Assembly: GCA_036172665.1 (NCBI GenBank)
Contig: CM069874.1
Span: forward strand, 55,472,707 to 55,536,706
Direction of reading: 5' to 3'
Length of the DNA stretch: 64,000 nt
Source: Prosopocoilus inquinatus
Lineage: Eukaryota; Arthropoda; Insecta; Coleoptera; Lucanidae
Below the pieces are notes generated by a model, which did no database searches, was not told the origin of the DNA, and was given only the letters and a program-made list of their open reading frames with translations. Positions 23,720-36,066 of the stretch are shown here, piece after piece. The translations under genes were made by a program, and so were the position numbers. Within the stretch, counting starts at the first letter, position 1, and every line of letters starts with the position of its first letter.

Positions 23720-25804
23720 AATAGATGACAAAAAAAATCAAAGTTGATTCATATCATTATCAACTAGTTTTTGTTTTAATAAAATAAAAAAAAAAACAAA
23801 TAACTGACCAATAAGAGAGCCGAATTATTCTTATAATTTGCGCGCTATCGCCTATCAATAGTACTATAATACTTCAAAAGGTCCACAAAATAAGGAAGCC
23901 CGAATAGTCTGTGAGGAATCAAAAATATTAAAGGGCTCTTTATCATATTTTGAACAACAATAAAATATTTAGTTACATCACTTTTCTACCTTAATTAAAT
24001 CTTCGGGAAAAACATGATTATTAATCTGAAAATCATGAATCACACTGGTTGCCGTCATCACGGTCATGCAATTACTCTTTTACATAATGGAAGCGAGTAG
24101 GAATAATTTGATATACAGTTTGATGGTGACATTTTATTTCAGTTTCGTGATCGAGACGGGAAACGGAATAAATTTCAGCGAAGGAGACCGAAACGGATTA
24201 TGTTGGTTCATGAAGCCGCCCACACACGTTACGTATTAACGATGCACATTGTGCGTGATGGGGCCGCTTTCGATGGTAATCTCGGAAACTAGAAGATTGC
24301 TCGCGTTTTTGAGGTCAACGAGTGGGCTGCAGCACGAAACGTAATCATTTATCGAGTAAACCGAAAAAGAATTTAGTATAACAATGTTAACTGAATCGAA
24401 GACTACAACGTCATAGAGGCTACTAAAGAGAGGCGAGAACGTCGTTTCAAAATTAATTAAAATTAACTAAAGAACAGAGTAAAATAAAAATATTGAGCGA
24501 AAAGGATGGAAACACTTTTAAATGCCTCCTTTTGTATCAAATTTTTACGTAGCTTTATGTTATGCATTAACTAAGACTAGTAAGAGTATGTTTTTCAAAT
24601 ACACAGGGTTACACAATTAAAGACAAAAAAAATAATTAGCAGACATTATTCAGTATTATAGTTTCGATCAAGTAGGCAAACTTCTAGTTGTCGTACTTTA
24701 CTCATTTTCAAATGTATTTCGTATTATTTATATATTTAAAAGATAGGATTAATAAAAAAAAATAATAACTAGGTTAAAGTGAAGTATACCTTTTGAAACT
24801 TTAACATGTTAAATTAGACACCTTTTTGAGTGATAATAAAAATTGACAGACCTCTTGGTTGGATTTAACTTGCCAGACTATTGCAAAGCTGAACTCTTTC
24901 AGTTAAATTCAAAATGTTTTATGCCGCCTATCATTTACACAGGATATTCATGATACCATAAGAGTGATAAATTTTGAAAAATCAAGTGATTCGAATAGCA
25001 CCATTATTGTGAAAAACGTTCAGAAAATTTCACGTGAGCGCGACGGAGAGGAGATTATGCATATGCGCTCGTACACCAATGCTTAAAAGTTTCGAAATGA
25101 AAAGCAGTAAAATCGTTCGAATTTGAACCTTATTGAAACGGGCCTAATATATTTCGAACCTTAAGGAACAGAGACACTTTCTCCGCACCCCGATAGGAGG
25201 GTTGTTTACTTAGGTCCTATTAAACCCCGGTCGGTGCAGATGTTTATGGTTTGTTGAATTTCGTTGCCAGTATTTGGTTCCGAGTATTTATTGAGGCGAT
25301 GCGCGGTTGCGAACGCGGACGCGGTGGCGAATTTCTTTGTTCTCTTTTGCTTTAACTTAAAAATTGAACAAAAAATGGTTTTTTTTTTTTAATTAGAATA
25401 TTTTATATTGTTAAATAACAGGATTTCAGATCATATTATAAAGACATATAAATGTTAAATTGCTATAAAGGATCGATTGTGTTGTAATGTTAATTAATCT
25501 GAAAAATTATAATTATACCAAATTTCTGCCTTTATACACTTCTGGTTTGTTTGACTTCACAAAAATTTTATTTGTAGTTTGTGTATGTTTTTCTGTGGAT
25601 TCTAAAATTTTCATTACGAGAAATACATAAATAGATTTTTAGTAAATATGAAATACAGGGTGATTTATTAGCTCACCGACAAGCTTTGCCATACGGAAAG
25701 CTCACATAATTTTAAGAAAATAATAACAATTAGGACATATGTTCGATTTTATTTATTTTTAAGTAAATACCTCACAATTTTGATTCTAGTTATTTTGTCC
25801 CGTT
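23720..25804. other. No gene identified; two GC-richer islands
   Basis: 24120-24350 and 25150-25345 are GC-richer and look non-repetitive against AT-rich surroundings. They could be intergenic regulatory sequence. A TA-type repeat end (TACAGGGTGATTTATTAG) appears at about 25656. No open frame of note. Confidence 0.35.
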
Positions 25805-25851
25805 CCTCTGTACAGCTGTTTCAGTCCTATTTGGGGCTTCGTCAGCAGAAG
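25805..25851 (-). ncRNA. Hammerhead ribozyme, copy 1 (type I)
   Basis: The minus strand reads CTTCTG, CTGACGA, stem II, GAAAC, AGCT, GTA, CAGAGG. The catalytic cores CUGANGA and GAAA are intact. Stem I (CTTCTG with CAGAGG) pairs over six bases with one wobble. Stem III is two base pairs closed by an AGCU loop, as in hammerheads of Penelope-like elements. Stem II has one mismatch. The cleavage triplet is GUA, which is permitted (NUH). Confidence 0.65.
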
Positions 25852-26607
25852 CGATCGCAGGATGTCGCTATTTAAGCGGTATAGAATGATATATGTAATA
25901 GTTAACAAATGCAATACTTGCGTTAAAAATAATATACATATTTCATTTTACGCCACAGAGGAAAAAATAATATTCTTCTTAGTAAAATTACATTAGTAAA
26001 ATAAGTTGAAAAGTTCATCCACAAAGTTTGGCAAGTTTTCATTAATCTAGAAGTTTGAAAATGATTAAATCGTATAACATTTATTTTGTGAAAATATGTG
26101 AATGGTTTTTGAGTATTTGAAAAAATATATAGAATGAGCTAGATTATTTAAATTTGTTTCTTATTATAATAATATAAATGCTAAGAAGTTCTGCTCAACA
26201 AAGCTATTAATTAGTTGCAAAACATATGTGTATTTAATGAAACTAGAAAGTTAAATTTAATTAACGAAAAATAACAGATTTTATTTTATTGACTTATTTA
26301 ATTTCAATTGCCAAAGTTTCAGAAATTTTAATTTCATAATGCACACATTATTTACTACACATGTTATAATATTTAGAAAATAAATTTTGTTAAATTTCTT
26401 ATCCATCCAACTACAATGAAAGTCTTTCTAGCAGATTATTCAAGTTGGTTGAATAAGTTCGCATCTGTGTTAAATCGCTGTGTTTGCGATGACCGGTTTT
26501 ATTATCGGGATAGCAGGTAGGGTTGTAAAAGCTATAAGGTTCATAATTGCAAAGCATAAAATTTCTTACTGCCAGTGGCATGTCTCGTACTCCGAAAACT
26601 TTATAGC
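25852..26607. other. Probable retroelement tail; no gene assigned
   Basis: GGATGTCGCTATTTAAGCGG at 25859 resembles the inverse of part of the 159-bp repeat at 26608, so this flank probably belongs to the same element family. A minus-strand frame of 83 codons (26411-26662) overlaps the repeat and has no recognised domain. Confidence 0.35.
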
Positions 26608-27140
26608 AGAATGATGAACGTATAAAATAGCGACATCTTACTATCGCTTTTTGACCTAACATTGCAGTAGGATAGACAAATTGAAGCGGGATTTGCTCCT
26701 AATGAGTCCCCCATGCAAGGCGGCCATGCTTGCTGTCAAAGCATAATGAAAGATTTTAGAAAAATTTTGTGCAAATCGTTTTTGATTGCAGTGAGAACCT
26801 CGAGCAGCCTCTGGACAGCTGTTTCAGCCCTGCTTGGGGCTTCTTCAGCAGAAACGTAGCTCGACATTCCCACTGCAGACCAAAAACGACTTGCCCAATT
26901 TATTCGCAAATGCGATGTAAGAATGATGAACGTATAAAATAGCGACATCTTACTATCGCTTTTTGACCTAACATTGCAGTAGGATAGACAAATTGAAGCG
27001 GGATTTGCTCCTAATGAGTCCCCCATGCAAGGCGGCCATGCTTGCTGTCAAAGCATAATGAAAGATTTTAGAAAAATTAGAGGCTGCTCGAGGTTCTCAC
27101 TGCAATCAAAAACGATTTGCACAAAATTTTTCTAAAATTT
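26608..27140 (-). repeat. Ribozyme retroelement block: two 159-bp direct repeats around a hammerhead
   Basis: Positions 26608-26766 and 26920-27078 appear identical over 159 bp and flank a 153-bp segment that carries the hammerhead at 26808-26854. In addition, 26740-26812 recurs inverted at 27079-27145. Directly repeated terminal blocks containing a hammerhead, with an adjacent inverted piece, are typical of Penelope-like elements (pseudo-LTRs). No reverse transcriptase or GIY-YIG region is visible, so the family is an inference. Confidence 0.55.
26808..26854 (-). ncRNA. Hammerhead ribozyme, copy 2 (type I, intact core)
   Basis: On the minus strand: 5' stem I TTTCTG (26854-26849), core CTGAAGA (26848-26842), stem II AGCCC/GGGCT with a six-base loop, GAAA (26825-26822), a two-pair stem III with AGCU loop, cleavage triplet GUC (26816-26814), 3' stem I CAGAGG (26813-26808). 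Stem I has four Watson-Crick and two G-U pairs and resumes outside an internal loop with CGAGC/GCTCG. All invariant core bases are present. Predicted cleavage lies between 26814 and 26813. Confidence 0.8.
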
Positions 27141-27145
27141 TTTAT

Positions 27146-27637
27146 AGCAGAAGTATACAAGACAGAGAGATTTCTAAATAATTTTGAGCACACATACGCT
27201 CAGAATTGCTCCACCAGAACAACGACTTCCTCTTTAGACATATATTATATATCTTCTCAAGAAATTTCAGTCGGTATAAAACACTTTGTCAAAAAAGTCC
27301 ACTGGCACTCAGTCTATTATCTTCAATGTTCAATTATTAATTGTAAGTAGAAATCTTTTACTACAATTACTTTAGCGTACTTTACCATTGTTTGTAGCTG
27401 TTTGAGGAAGTGGACAACGTTCCAGGAAATATTACATTAATTAACAAAATAAGGCTTTTTCATTCAGTCCTCCCTCTGGCTACGTAACCCAATATACAGG
27501 CTGTCCTACAGAAAACGCCCCAAGCCGTAATTCCTTTATTTATAGACTAATTTTCAATAACAAAAAGGCAAATGAAATGAGATTAAGAACACTCTAAAAT
27601 GTGGTCAATTAATTATCTTTTTCTAAATGATTCTATA
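27146..27637. other. No gene seen
   Basis: AT-rich. A TE-like end (TACAGGCTGTCCTACAG) occurs at about 27494. Nothing else was recognised. Confidence 0.45.
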
Positions 27638-29459
27638 CAGGGAGATTCAGGCAACACTTTCATTAAAATTTTACGGACTTCCTCTTCGAATTTCTATTTC
27701 ATATTTTGCGGTTATAAGATAGTGATAAAGATCTATTAAAATATAACTTTAACTAACTATAACTTTCGGGCACTTCCGCTTGTACCGGAAGTTCCTGTCA
27801 ACTTTCTTATTTTAAATGGAATATCCCATTTTTATTGCATTTCTGAAATCTTCATGTAGTTTTAACAATATTTTGTGTAACATGTGATACAAGAAAAATT
27901 AGCCGTTTTAGAGATATTTCCATTTTTAAAAAAAAATTTAAAGTTGCAGTACCTTGTTTATGATGCTGCCATTTTTGTGTAACAAAAGTCATAATTTCAA
28001 TTTTTGGCCTGTAGTAGGCTGTGCTCATAAGCTTTCAGGTCATACCTAATTTTACACAAAATCGTTTACGGGCTGGTTGAAAAGTAACTTCTATTCAAAC
28101 TGATTTCAACTGTCGAATAGTCATGTTTTTTAAATAGAACACCCAGTATGTTTTTATACCATAATAATTAGAATTGAATGTTGTTTCGAACTATATTAGC
28201 ATTCCCTATACCCATCTCTTACCTTTCTCTTTCTATTCATGATTTTCTCTTTGACACATCAATTTTTTCACTTTTCAGTATTATTCCTGAATAATGTGCT
28301 ATGAAAACTTAACAAACTGAGGTTTTTTTTAAATTAATTTCTGATTGTAATTTCAATTTCATTTTAAAAACCAACAAATAATATTTAAATACACATCTAT
28401 CATCTGAACTTTTTGTTTACATATACCGCATGTATTAGAATTTTTGGTATGACTATTTACACATTTACAAGGAGAAATTTACACTTACAATACAAAATTT
28501 TATGAAAAGTAATAAATAAATCAGAAATATTAGAAATAATACACAAATTGTTGGTTATAATATTGGCTCTAAGTTGTCCTCGGCCATTATTTATTAGTAA
28601 TAACTTTCTATTTTATCTAAGTAATAACGCATTTTCCTCGATATAACAACTTTTTTTTATTAATTTTTTGTATTGTCGATTTTTTTAACATCAAATATGT
28701 CTGTGTTTGATAATTCCTTTTTTGGTTCTTCGTAACGATTAAATTGTTTTTTTTATTCCTCTTAAACGGATGATTTCAAAAATTATAATTTCTCTAGTTT
28801 TCATAGCCCACTATTTAAAAATAATACCGAAAAGTGTAAAAAAATTACGTGTTAAAAAGAAATCATCCATAACGAGTGAACTATAAGAAATAGGTATAGG
28901 GAATGCTAATACAGGACAAAAGAACATATAATCCTGAGTCATATGGTATACAAATATACTAGGCATTCCATTTAAAAAACATGACTTTTCGACAGCTGAA
29001 ATTAGTTCGAATAGAAGTTACTTTTCAACCAGCCTGTAAGTAATTAAGTGGAAAACTGGACATGATCTGAAAACATGTTACTGTAGCCTACTACTGGCCA
29101 AAAATGAGCATCATGGTTTTTGATGCACAAAGAGGGTAGCTATAACCAAGGTTCTGCAAGTCTGAGTTATTTTTAAAGACTGAAAATATCTCAGAAACGG
29201 TTAATTTTTTTTGTATCACATGTTGCACAAAATATTTTTAGAATTTTATGGAAATTTCAAAAAAGCATTAAAAATTGGGTTATTCCATTTAAAATAAGAA
29301 AGTTGACAGCAACTTCCGGTACAAGCGGAAGTGTCCGAAAGTTGGAAATATTATATTTTAATAGATCCATATCGCTAACTTATAACCGCAAAATATGAAA
29401 CAGAAATTCAAAGAGCAAGTCCGTAAACTTTTAATGAAAGGGTTGCCTGAATCTCCCTG
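27638..29459. mobile_element. Fold-back element FB, copy 2 (complete)
   Basis: 1822 bp between TA dinucleotides (27636-27637 and 29460-29461). It starts CAGGGAGATTCAGGCAAC and ends with the inverse. The arms can be followed about 680 bp inward on each side (e.g. GTAACTTCTATTC at 28084 and its inverse near 29020), around a 470-bp AT-rich centre. There is no coding region. The centre (about 28600) holds the unoccupied equivalent of the site used by the mariner-like element in copy 1. Confidence 0.85.
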
Positions 29460-29461
29460 TA

Positions 29462-30193
29462 TTTTTTTATTATTATATCTCATAGAGCTACTTTTTCTAA
29501 ATTCAATGATGTGCAACACTTTGATGTTTTGGTCAGCAAACATGGCAGAATACATTAATGAAACAATTAAAGTAAAGTGCGCAAATGTAAGTTGTTGCAG
29601 GAAAAAAATTGAAAATCGAACTTTAAAAGTGTGGTGTTGAAGTAAAATTGTCAAGTATGCTTTGAAAAACTACAACGTGTAAAATAGATATTGCGCGACA
29701 AGTGTTAATAATTCTATCTCGCAATATTTCCTCATTTTCAGAGTTGAATAAAACCTGAATAAAAAAAATCTAATGGTGTAAGATCTAGGAATAGTGCAGG
29801 CCAAAAGTTCCTAAACATTTTTCCCCAAAAAGCCTGCCTTCGCTCAGGTTCATTTCTTTCTAAAGCATTTGAGATTTTTTTTTTAAATATCCCCATAGTT
29901 GAACGACTGTCAACTTTATTTTTTAACACTTTTAATATGCGTCTGTCATATTTTTTTATTTTCAATGCTAGTATGCCATGGTTAAAAATTAAATTTGTGT
30001 TTGTACAGAAAATAATTTACACTCTTTTAAAGTTCGATTTTCAATTTTTTTCCTATAGCAACTTACATTTGCACACTTAACTTTAATTCTTTCATTAATG
30101 TTTTCTGTCATATTAGCTGGTCAAAAGTTAAAGTGTTGCACATCGTTGAATTTAGAAAAAGTAGCTCTACCAGATACAATAATAAAAAATATA
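29462..30193. mobile_element. Mariner-derived MITE, about 180-bp TIRs
   Basis: The left arm (29462-29640) and right arm (about 30020-30193) are imperfect complements beginning TTTTTTATTATTRTATCT. The interior holds a transposase scrap (29738-29965). It directly abuts the fold-back element. Confidence 0.7.
29738..29965 (-). pseudogene. Tc1/mariner transposase fragment
   Basis: The minus-strand translation contains NFWPALFLDLTPLDFF, a mutated form of the WPxRSPDLTPLDFF motif that carries the third catalytic Asp of mariner-type transposases. The preceding residues are poorly conserved and the following sequence is disrupted. It is a leftover of the parental autonomous element. Confidence 0.6.
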
Positions 30194-30224
30194 CAGAGCT
30201 TTTTAAAAATTAAAAGTTTACAGT

Positions 30225-30365
30225 CGTTTGACCATGAAGATAACTAAAAGACAACAATAACTCCAAATTAAATAAGGATTAACAACTTTTGAGGTAAAAC
30301 TTTATCCATATTTAACACCGATTAGGAAGATAAAGATTTCCCCAAAGTTTTTATGTGTATTTTAA
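30225..30365 (+). repeat. Dispersed repeat, copy 1
   Basis: The AACAACTTTTGAGGTAAAAC / TTTATCCATATTTAACACCG region matches 55200-55325 over about 130 bp. Family unknown. Confidence 0.6.
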
Positions 30366-32955
30366 AAAATCATTCTCATTTTTATTGAATTGTGGTTAAA
30401 GTTTCTGCTAAAAACGATTTTTGTTCATTTTGGTCACAGTTCTAAAAACATTTTAACGTTTATTCTTTGACAAACCTGGATATTAATTATCAGTAATGAT
30501 AGACAAGTAAATTTATTTCAGACGTACGTTTGAATACTCCAAAGCCAACTCTGGGCGGTTATCAAAAAAATTTCATTAATCAATTAGTTTAATTATAGTT
30601 ATTTTACCATAACGGGCTCTTAATTTTGTTCAAATTAAAAAAAGAACAGTATATTGTTGAACGAGTAACGAAAGTGACCTTTTTTTTAGCGAGCGAACGC
30701 CTCGTTTGGTAATGTTTGCCAGCTTAAGAAAATGATTTCGACAAGTTAAACACTACACTAGTGGAGTATTAGGAAGACCCAAATCATTTTGTTAATCAGA
30801 AATCATGATAAAGGTCCGACAAACACCACACACTGACATTAAATAATGACACGATACAGCGACAGCAGACAGAGTAAAATTTATTTTCGTCTCTGGAGAC
30901 GAAAGTTTAACGTTATGAGATTTTTCTTCACTAGTTACGGAAATCAAACTTTCAACTTTCAAGCTTCAAAGTATTAGTGGATTTTCCTACATACTGGCCA
31001 TGCAATTACAATCGGCTAATTACAGGCTTACAAAATCGATGAGACCATGTGCGGTTAAGTGACTAATTCCAACCGTATAAGAATAAGGCATTCGTCATTC
31101 AAGAAAAAGAAACCTTCGGCTTTCCTATTGCATTACGAAAGAGCGAACTACGTCGGACTGTTGAACATCTTCACATTTTCTTCTGATACATTTTAGAATC
31201 ATTTTATAACCGATTTCCTGCGCTCATATGTAAATAACCGAGATTACGCCTTCAATACACGGCGCGGCGTTATTCCTGAAGAAGATAAGAGTCTTCGAAC
31301 ACAACACGCACGCATATGAACGAGGGCTACGAGTTAGGAGTTTGTATTGCAAAACTCACTTTGTTTGAAATGTGTAAGGTCAAATCGTTGGGCAGTCAAT
31401 GTTTCTGGGCTTGAAACAATCAGAATCTTTGTTGTTATTATCCAAAGAGGTTTATAAACTAGCAAAATGGTATATACCTTGTTTATCGTATTGGTATTGC
31501 ACATATTGCTTGCATGTGAATGAGAATAAACTACTTAATTTAAGTCTCTTCGACTTGCACTTCCAGTCTCAGTTAAAGTAGAAGTAGATATACGATGCGT
31601 TAATAAATTATTTAGATCAACTCTTGCTATGAAATTTTTAACGCTGCACAGTGAAAACCATTTTTGCATTTTTATGAATTTTATGCCGTAATTATTCGCA
31701 AGTTCGACATGTTTGAAAGTTCAATCGAATAAAGCGATACTATCAAAGACAATAAAAATCTGTCGAGCTAAATTGCACAGCGAGAGTTAATCTGAATAAT
31801 TTCATAACGCATTGTATTACACTCCCATGATAAAGCGATTCTTTTGAATTTCCTCCATTTTTGTTTCAATAAAAAAGAGTGATTACTTGTTAAGCAAATT
31901 GATGGTAACTGTGAAACTTATAATGTTAAACGAAATAGATTAACTTTTCCGAGCATTATTCGAGAAAATCAAGAAATAATTTTCTTATACTTTTTTTTCC
32001 GATTTGATAGCTATTACATCAGATCGCTTAACTTGCACAATGCCCACGACACTTATCGTTAGAGAGACATGCAAAGTATGTTTGCTTTACGAGTCACAAC
32101 CGCTTTCCCATAAGAGCAGTATTGAGTAACGAATTAGTCAGCCAATGTAATTTCGTCATTTGTTCCTTCGTTACCGAATACATTATATTATCTACAAAGT
32201 TCGGGCCCACTTTTGGTTTGCAAACTTGGAAGAATTGAAATTTTCCATCCAGGTGATGATAGTGTGGTGCGTGCTGCTACAGTAAGGACATCTACAGGTG
32301 CTTTGCGTCGCCCAACTAATCGTTTGTGTGTTTGCCGCTGAAAAGCTGAAATTTCATTCATGTTACATTTACATTTGTTTCATATTTGAAAGACTGTCCT
32401 TTCAAGGCGGGCGGTATGTTGGTTTATCATCGTTTTGGAATATACATATTTAAATTGTATTTATAGCAACAAAAAAAATATTAGGTAAAAAATTATCAGT
32501 AATAAGCGTTGTCAAAAATTATTGCTAAAAGAAGTGTTTTTAAGGTGAAATAACACCAAAATCTCAATTAAAAAAAGCCCAGACAATAATAGCGTCAAAA
32601 GCGCATCGCAACATAACGGAGAGCGATAACAAAAACAACTCTGTTTAGATTCAAATATTTCTATTTATGCAAAAAAAGGTAATATTTAGGTGAAAAACGG
32701 CAAATTGAATGAACTGTTGGTTTGTGGATATTCCAGGCACTTGATTGTACCAACGTATTTCTTTCCAATATACATTATGATTCAGAAATGTCTCCTGATA
32801 GTTTCAGGGTGAATAGAGCATCAAAAAATAAGGTCATAAGGTCACCTTTTTATATACTTTTTTCCAAAAATGAAAAATAGAATTATAAGCCCTGCAAGAG
32901 GGATGAAAAATGTTTTAAACAAACAGATATAAGGCACGTAACTGCACATTAACAA
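30366..32955. other. No identified gene; possible regulatory DNA
   Basis: 2.6 kb without a convincing open frame. 30660-31340 and 32040-32340 are more balanced in base composition and non-repetitive, as expected for intergenic or intronic unique DNA. Confidence 0.4.
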
Positions 32956-33814
32956 CCCAAGTAGCAAGGTGTCGTCTTTTTCACGTCAAAAATTGGTCAT
33001 CGTTTACGTCGAATGACCAATGTCAATGACGTTATTAAAGACGTAAAAATGACGGGCAAATGTCACAGCCCGGCGACGTCATTTTTGTACGTCAAATAGT
33101 CGTGTATTTCTGACGTCATTTTTAATTTTATTATCTATGACGCATAAGTAACCAAGAAACTAAATCATATTTTAATTTTTATTCAAATATCTGTACATAC
33201 GTATACATACACCTACGAACAACAAATAAATAATATTTTAAATAAATTCATACATATTTTTTAAAATTCCAAATAAAAATAACAAAAAAGCTATTACTAA
33301 ACAGTTTGATTCTACTCTATAGTGAAATAAAACAATTGAATTAAGTGCCTAAGTCCTACCATAATGACCGTTAAAATATTAATATAACAGGTTATGAAAT
33401 ATGAGTTACCAATACCCACCTTCTTTACACAGTTTGCTAATAACCAAAACAATAAATACCTAAAGCCAGTACACGTACAAGTAGAATATACTTTAGTTAG
33501 CTAAAACATAATAAGTTAATGCTCAAAAACATATTATTGTATTAAAATATTATTCAATCATGTTTATAATTTATACTTTCCTACAAAATCTAATATCTTG
33601 TCAAATCTATAACTAAATTTATTATCGAAACGAAACTTTTAAAATTAGTGTCAAATTTATGTTATTAAAGTGACGTTCTATTCACGTGATTTATAAACGT
33701 CAAATGTTAAACAAAATTTTTACGAAAAAAATGACGTTTAAAACTGGTCATTCGACGTCCTTGACCAATTTTGACCAAATAATGACGTGATAAAAACGAC
33801 TGCTTGCTGCTGGG
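32956..33814. mobile_element. TIR element rich in GACGT/ACGTC words
   Basis: Ends CCCAAGTAGCAAGGTGTCGT and an imperfect inverse (GCTTGCTGCTGGG at 33802-33814). TIRs of about 90 bp both contain TTGGTCA...GACGTCGAATGACCA-type blocks. The left 170 bp and right 110 bp are studded with TGACGT/GACGTC. The middle is AT-rich and non-coding. Superfamily not assigned; a target duplication is not clear. Confidence 0.65.
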
Positions 33815-34347
33815 GAACACATTTGTCAAATACTCCATCCTTTGTAAAGGGTAGTTTTGTAAGTGTAGCTTTCGGTATATTATGCCTAATTTTTTATTTT
33901 TTACATATTTCATCAAAAATTTGTGAAAGAAATATTTTTTAGATTATTTGGCACAAAAAGGGTTCTCTTAATTCATTTCAATAAATTCAACTGTTTTAGA
34001 GTAATTGAGCTTTTAAAGTATAGAAATTAGGACGCATCTTTTATGTAATATATGGAGAAGAGGACTGTACTAACAAATAAGGTGACCTTTTTACATAATT
34101 TTTTTTTTCAAAAAATGAAAAATAAAAAATTGGTAAATTGCCCTTAAGGCTAGTCTGACCCACCTAAAAAAAACTGTATTTCCTTTTTTTCGGTGTCAAA
34201 CTGAACTTTTTGTTAATGTGTAACACAATCGAAGCTCCGTAACTCGAACTGCTAAGGGACCTGAGATTAAGTTCGAGTTATAGAATATTCGAGTTAAAGG
34301 GTACGAGTACGTACCATACATGTTCATACATATTATGTATTTATTTA

Positions 34348-34580
34348 CAGTCGGAAGCAAAAAAAAAGTAGACAAACTACAGTTTCCTGTAATCATTCTT
34401 TTTGAAAATGGTAATGATTAAAGACGACTTCATAGATGCCATTTAAAAAATTTTAAAGCTTTCAAAATTAACAAGTTTAAAACTTTGGTAAGATCTGTGA
34501 ATTCATCTTTAATCTATGGCATTTTGAGAAAGAATAATTAGAGGAAACTCTAGTTGGTCTGCTTTTTTTGCTTTATACTG
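34348..34580. mobile_element. Tc1-like MITE nested in the pogo-like element
   Basis: Flanked by TA (34346-34347 and 34581-34582). Ends CAGTCGGAAGCAAAAAAAAA and an inverse ending TTTATACTG. TIRs of about 70 bp include ACAGTTTCCTGTAAT and its diverged mate. A related end occurs at 46872. Confidence 0.8.
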
Positions 34581-34648
34581 TACATATTTTTATTAAGAAG
34601 TAAAAAAAAACATATAAACAATAGTATACAGACATCAGAATTTAATAT

Positions 34649-34765
34649 AATAAACGTGGATAATGTACTTGCTGGTATTTTGTATTCCCCAGCAATATTT
34701 TTCTTTTTGACACCATTTTCGACTTTTTTTAATTTCAAACTTTTGTTGAACTGTAAGACTTTTAA
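34649..34765 (-). pseudogene. Pogo/CENP-B-type helix-turn-helix fragment
   Basis: Minus-strand frames give LTVQQKFEIKK and, after a frameshift, KKVENGVKKKNIAGEYKIPA followed by STLST. This matches the N-terminal DNA-binding helix-turn-helix of pogo/Tigger/Jerky transposases (the usual pattern is LTLxxKxxIIxxxExGxxxxxIAxxxGIxxSTLS). The rest of the transposase is absent. Confidence 0.65.
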
Positions 34766-35504
34766 GTTGATGGAAATTTATATGTTTGTAAAGAAAATAC
34801 GACCAAATTAATTGAAACACTAAACGCAACTGAAGTGCATAGAATTATTATGTCAGATCCGAAAAAGGGGATTCCCACCACCGCTGGAAACGTAAATTGA
34901 TGATAAAGAAATTTTCGAGTTAGAGAAATTCGAAATAAGGAGCGAAAAATCAATGCGAATCGCTAGGCAACTGCAGGGGACAGCAAGCGATTTCGGGTTA
35001 TAGAAAAATTCTAGTTATAGAACTTCGAGTTAAGGAACTTTGACTATATGTCAAAATACGCGCCTTTTAAATCTCTAGGCGGCTTAACTAATTCCATTAG
35101 CGAAAAAAATTATAATCCGCTGTAATTTTGAAAAAAAAAACATTTTTCAATTTCTTTTTTCCTATTTTAGATGTCTAAATGAACAGCAAATTAAAAGAAA
35201 ATTATCACAGTAGTAAAGGATGTCATTCTAGAGGGGCCAAACTAATATTAATGCATATAAAATATGAATTATTTAAATACCGTATTGTTAATGTTAATAC
35301 TCGTATATTTCGAAATTTAACAATTATTAGATCAAAAAAATACGCCCACTTAAACGACATAATGTAGTTACTTAAAACAGTGTAATAAGCGATATTAAAA
35401 ATCATTTCAATTTTAATTAATTCATGTATTTACATTGCTCTAAATTGCCATTTAGTTCACAGATCGTTGGCAGATGCAAAATATCCCTTTATAGCGATAA
35501 ATTA

Positions 35505-36066
35505 CAGAGTAAAGTCGGCATATATGGAATACCCATTCTTTGGGTCGTCGTAAATTCTGAACTAAGATACTAAATTCTCAGATATTTTAATTAAAAATAC
35601 TTTATGTTGTTTTCCAGAGGTTGCATATAATAAATTTAAGAAATACATATCTTTGGGAAAATTCTGTAACAAATTAAAAAAACTGCAATTTCATGATATG
35701 ATTTAAAATGACAGGTAATATGGAATAGTCAGTTGGGGTGGTATGAAATAACGGAAAATATCAACTGTTGTCCTAATCTACACTATAAAAAACTAACTTT
35801 GGTGTAAAATTCACTTTTAATTTAAAAAATACGCCAAAATACATTTTTCTGGTACCGCGCGCAAACTTCCAAAACGATAAATTCACAAAATCGTGTACTG
35901 TAAAGTTATGCAATCTTACTGGCTAAGAAGCTCTGTAGTAGTGATCTATAATACCGAAACTCATGTTAATGTCAGAGTCGTTTAACAGATGGCGCTTCTT
36001 ATTTCAAAAATACCGGGTATTTCATATTAGCCGGTCTATTCCATATATGCCGGCTTTACTCTACTG
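35505..36066. mobile_element. TIR element, about 560 bp
   Basis: Left end CAGAGTAAAGTCGGCATATA after TA. The right end has the inverse TATATGCCGGCTTTACTCTA. TIRs are about 30 bp and include TGGAATA. A TA-type insertion is likely, but the right end is slightly altered. No coding region. Confidence 0.65.

Larger units (their letters stand above)
34226..35045 (-). mobile_element. Pogo/Tigger-like element, decayed
   Basis: The ends carry AATCGAAGCTCCGTAACTCG and, inverted, CGAGTTAAGGAACTTTGACT, with further GTTCGAGTTATAGAAT-type subterminal repeats. This is the style of pogo/Tigger TIRs. It contains a pogo-type DNA-binding fragment on the minus strand and is itself interrupted by a Tc1-like MITE (34348-34580). 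Confidence 0.65.

Noticed and set aside
26411..26662. 83-codon minus-strand frame next to the ribozyme block as a possible retroelement protein
   Set aside because: Overlaps the 159-bp repeat and shows no reverse transcriptase or endonuclease motif.
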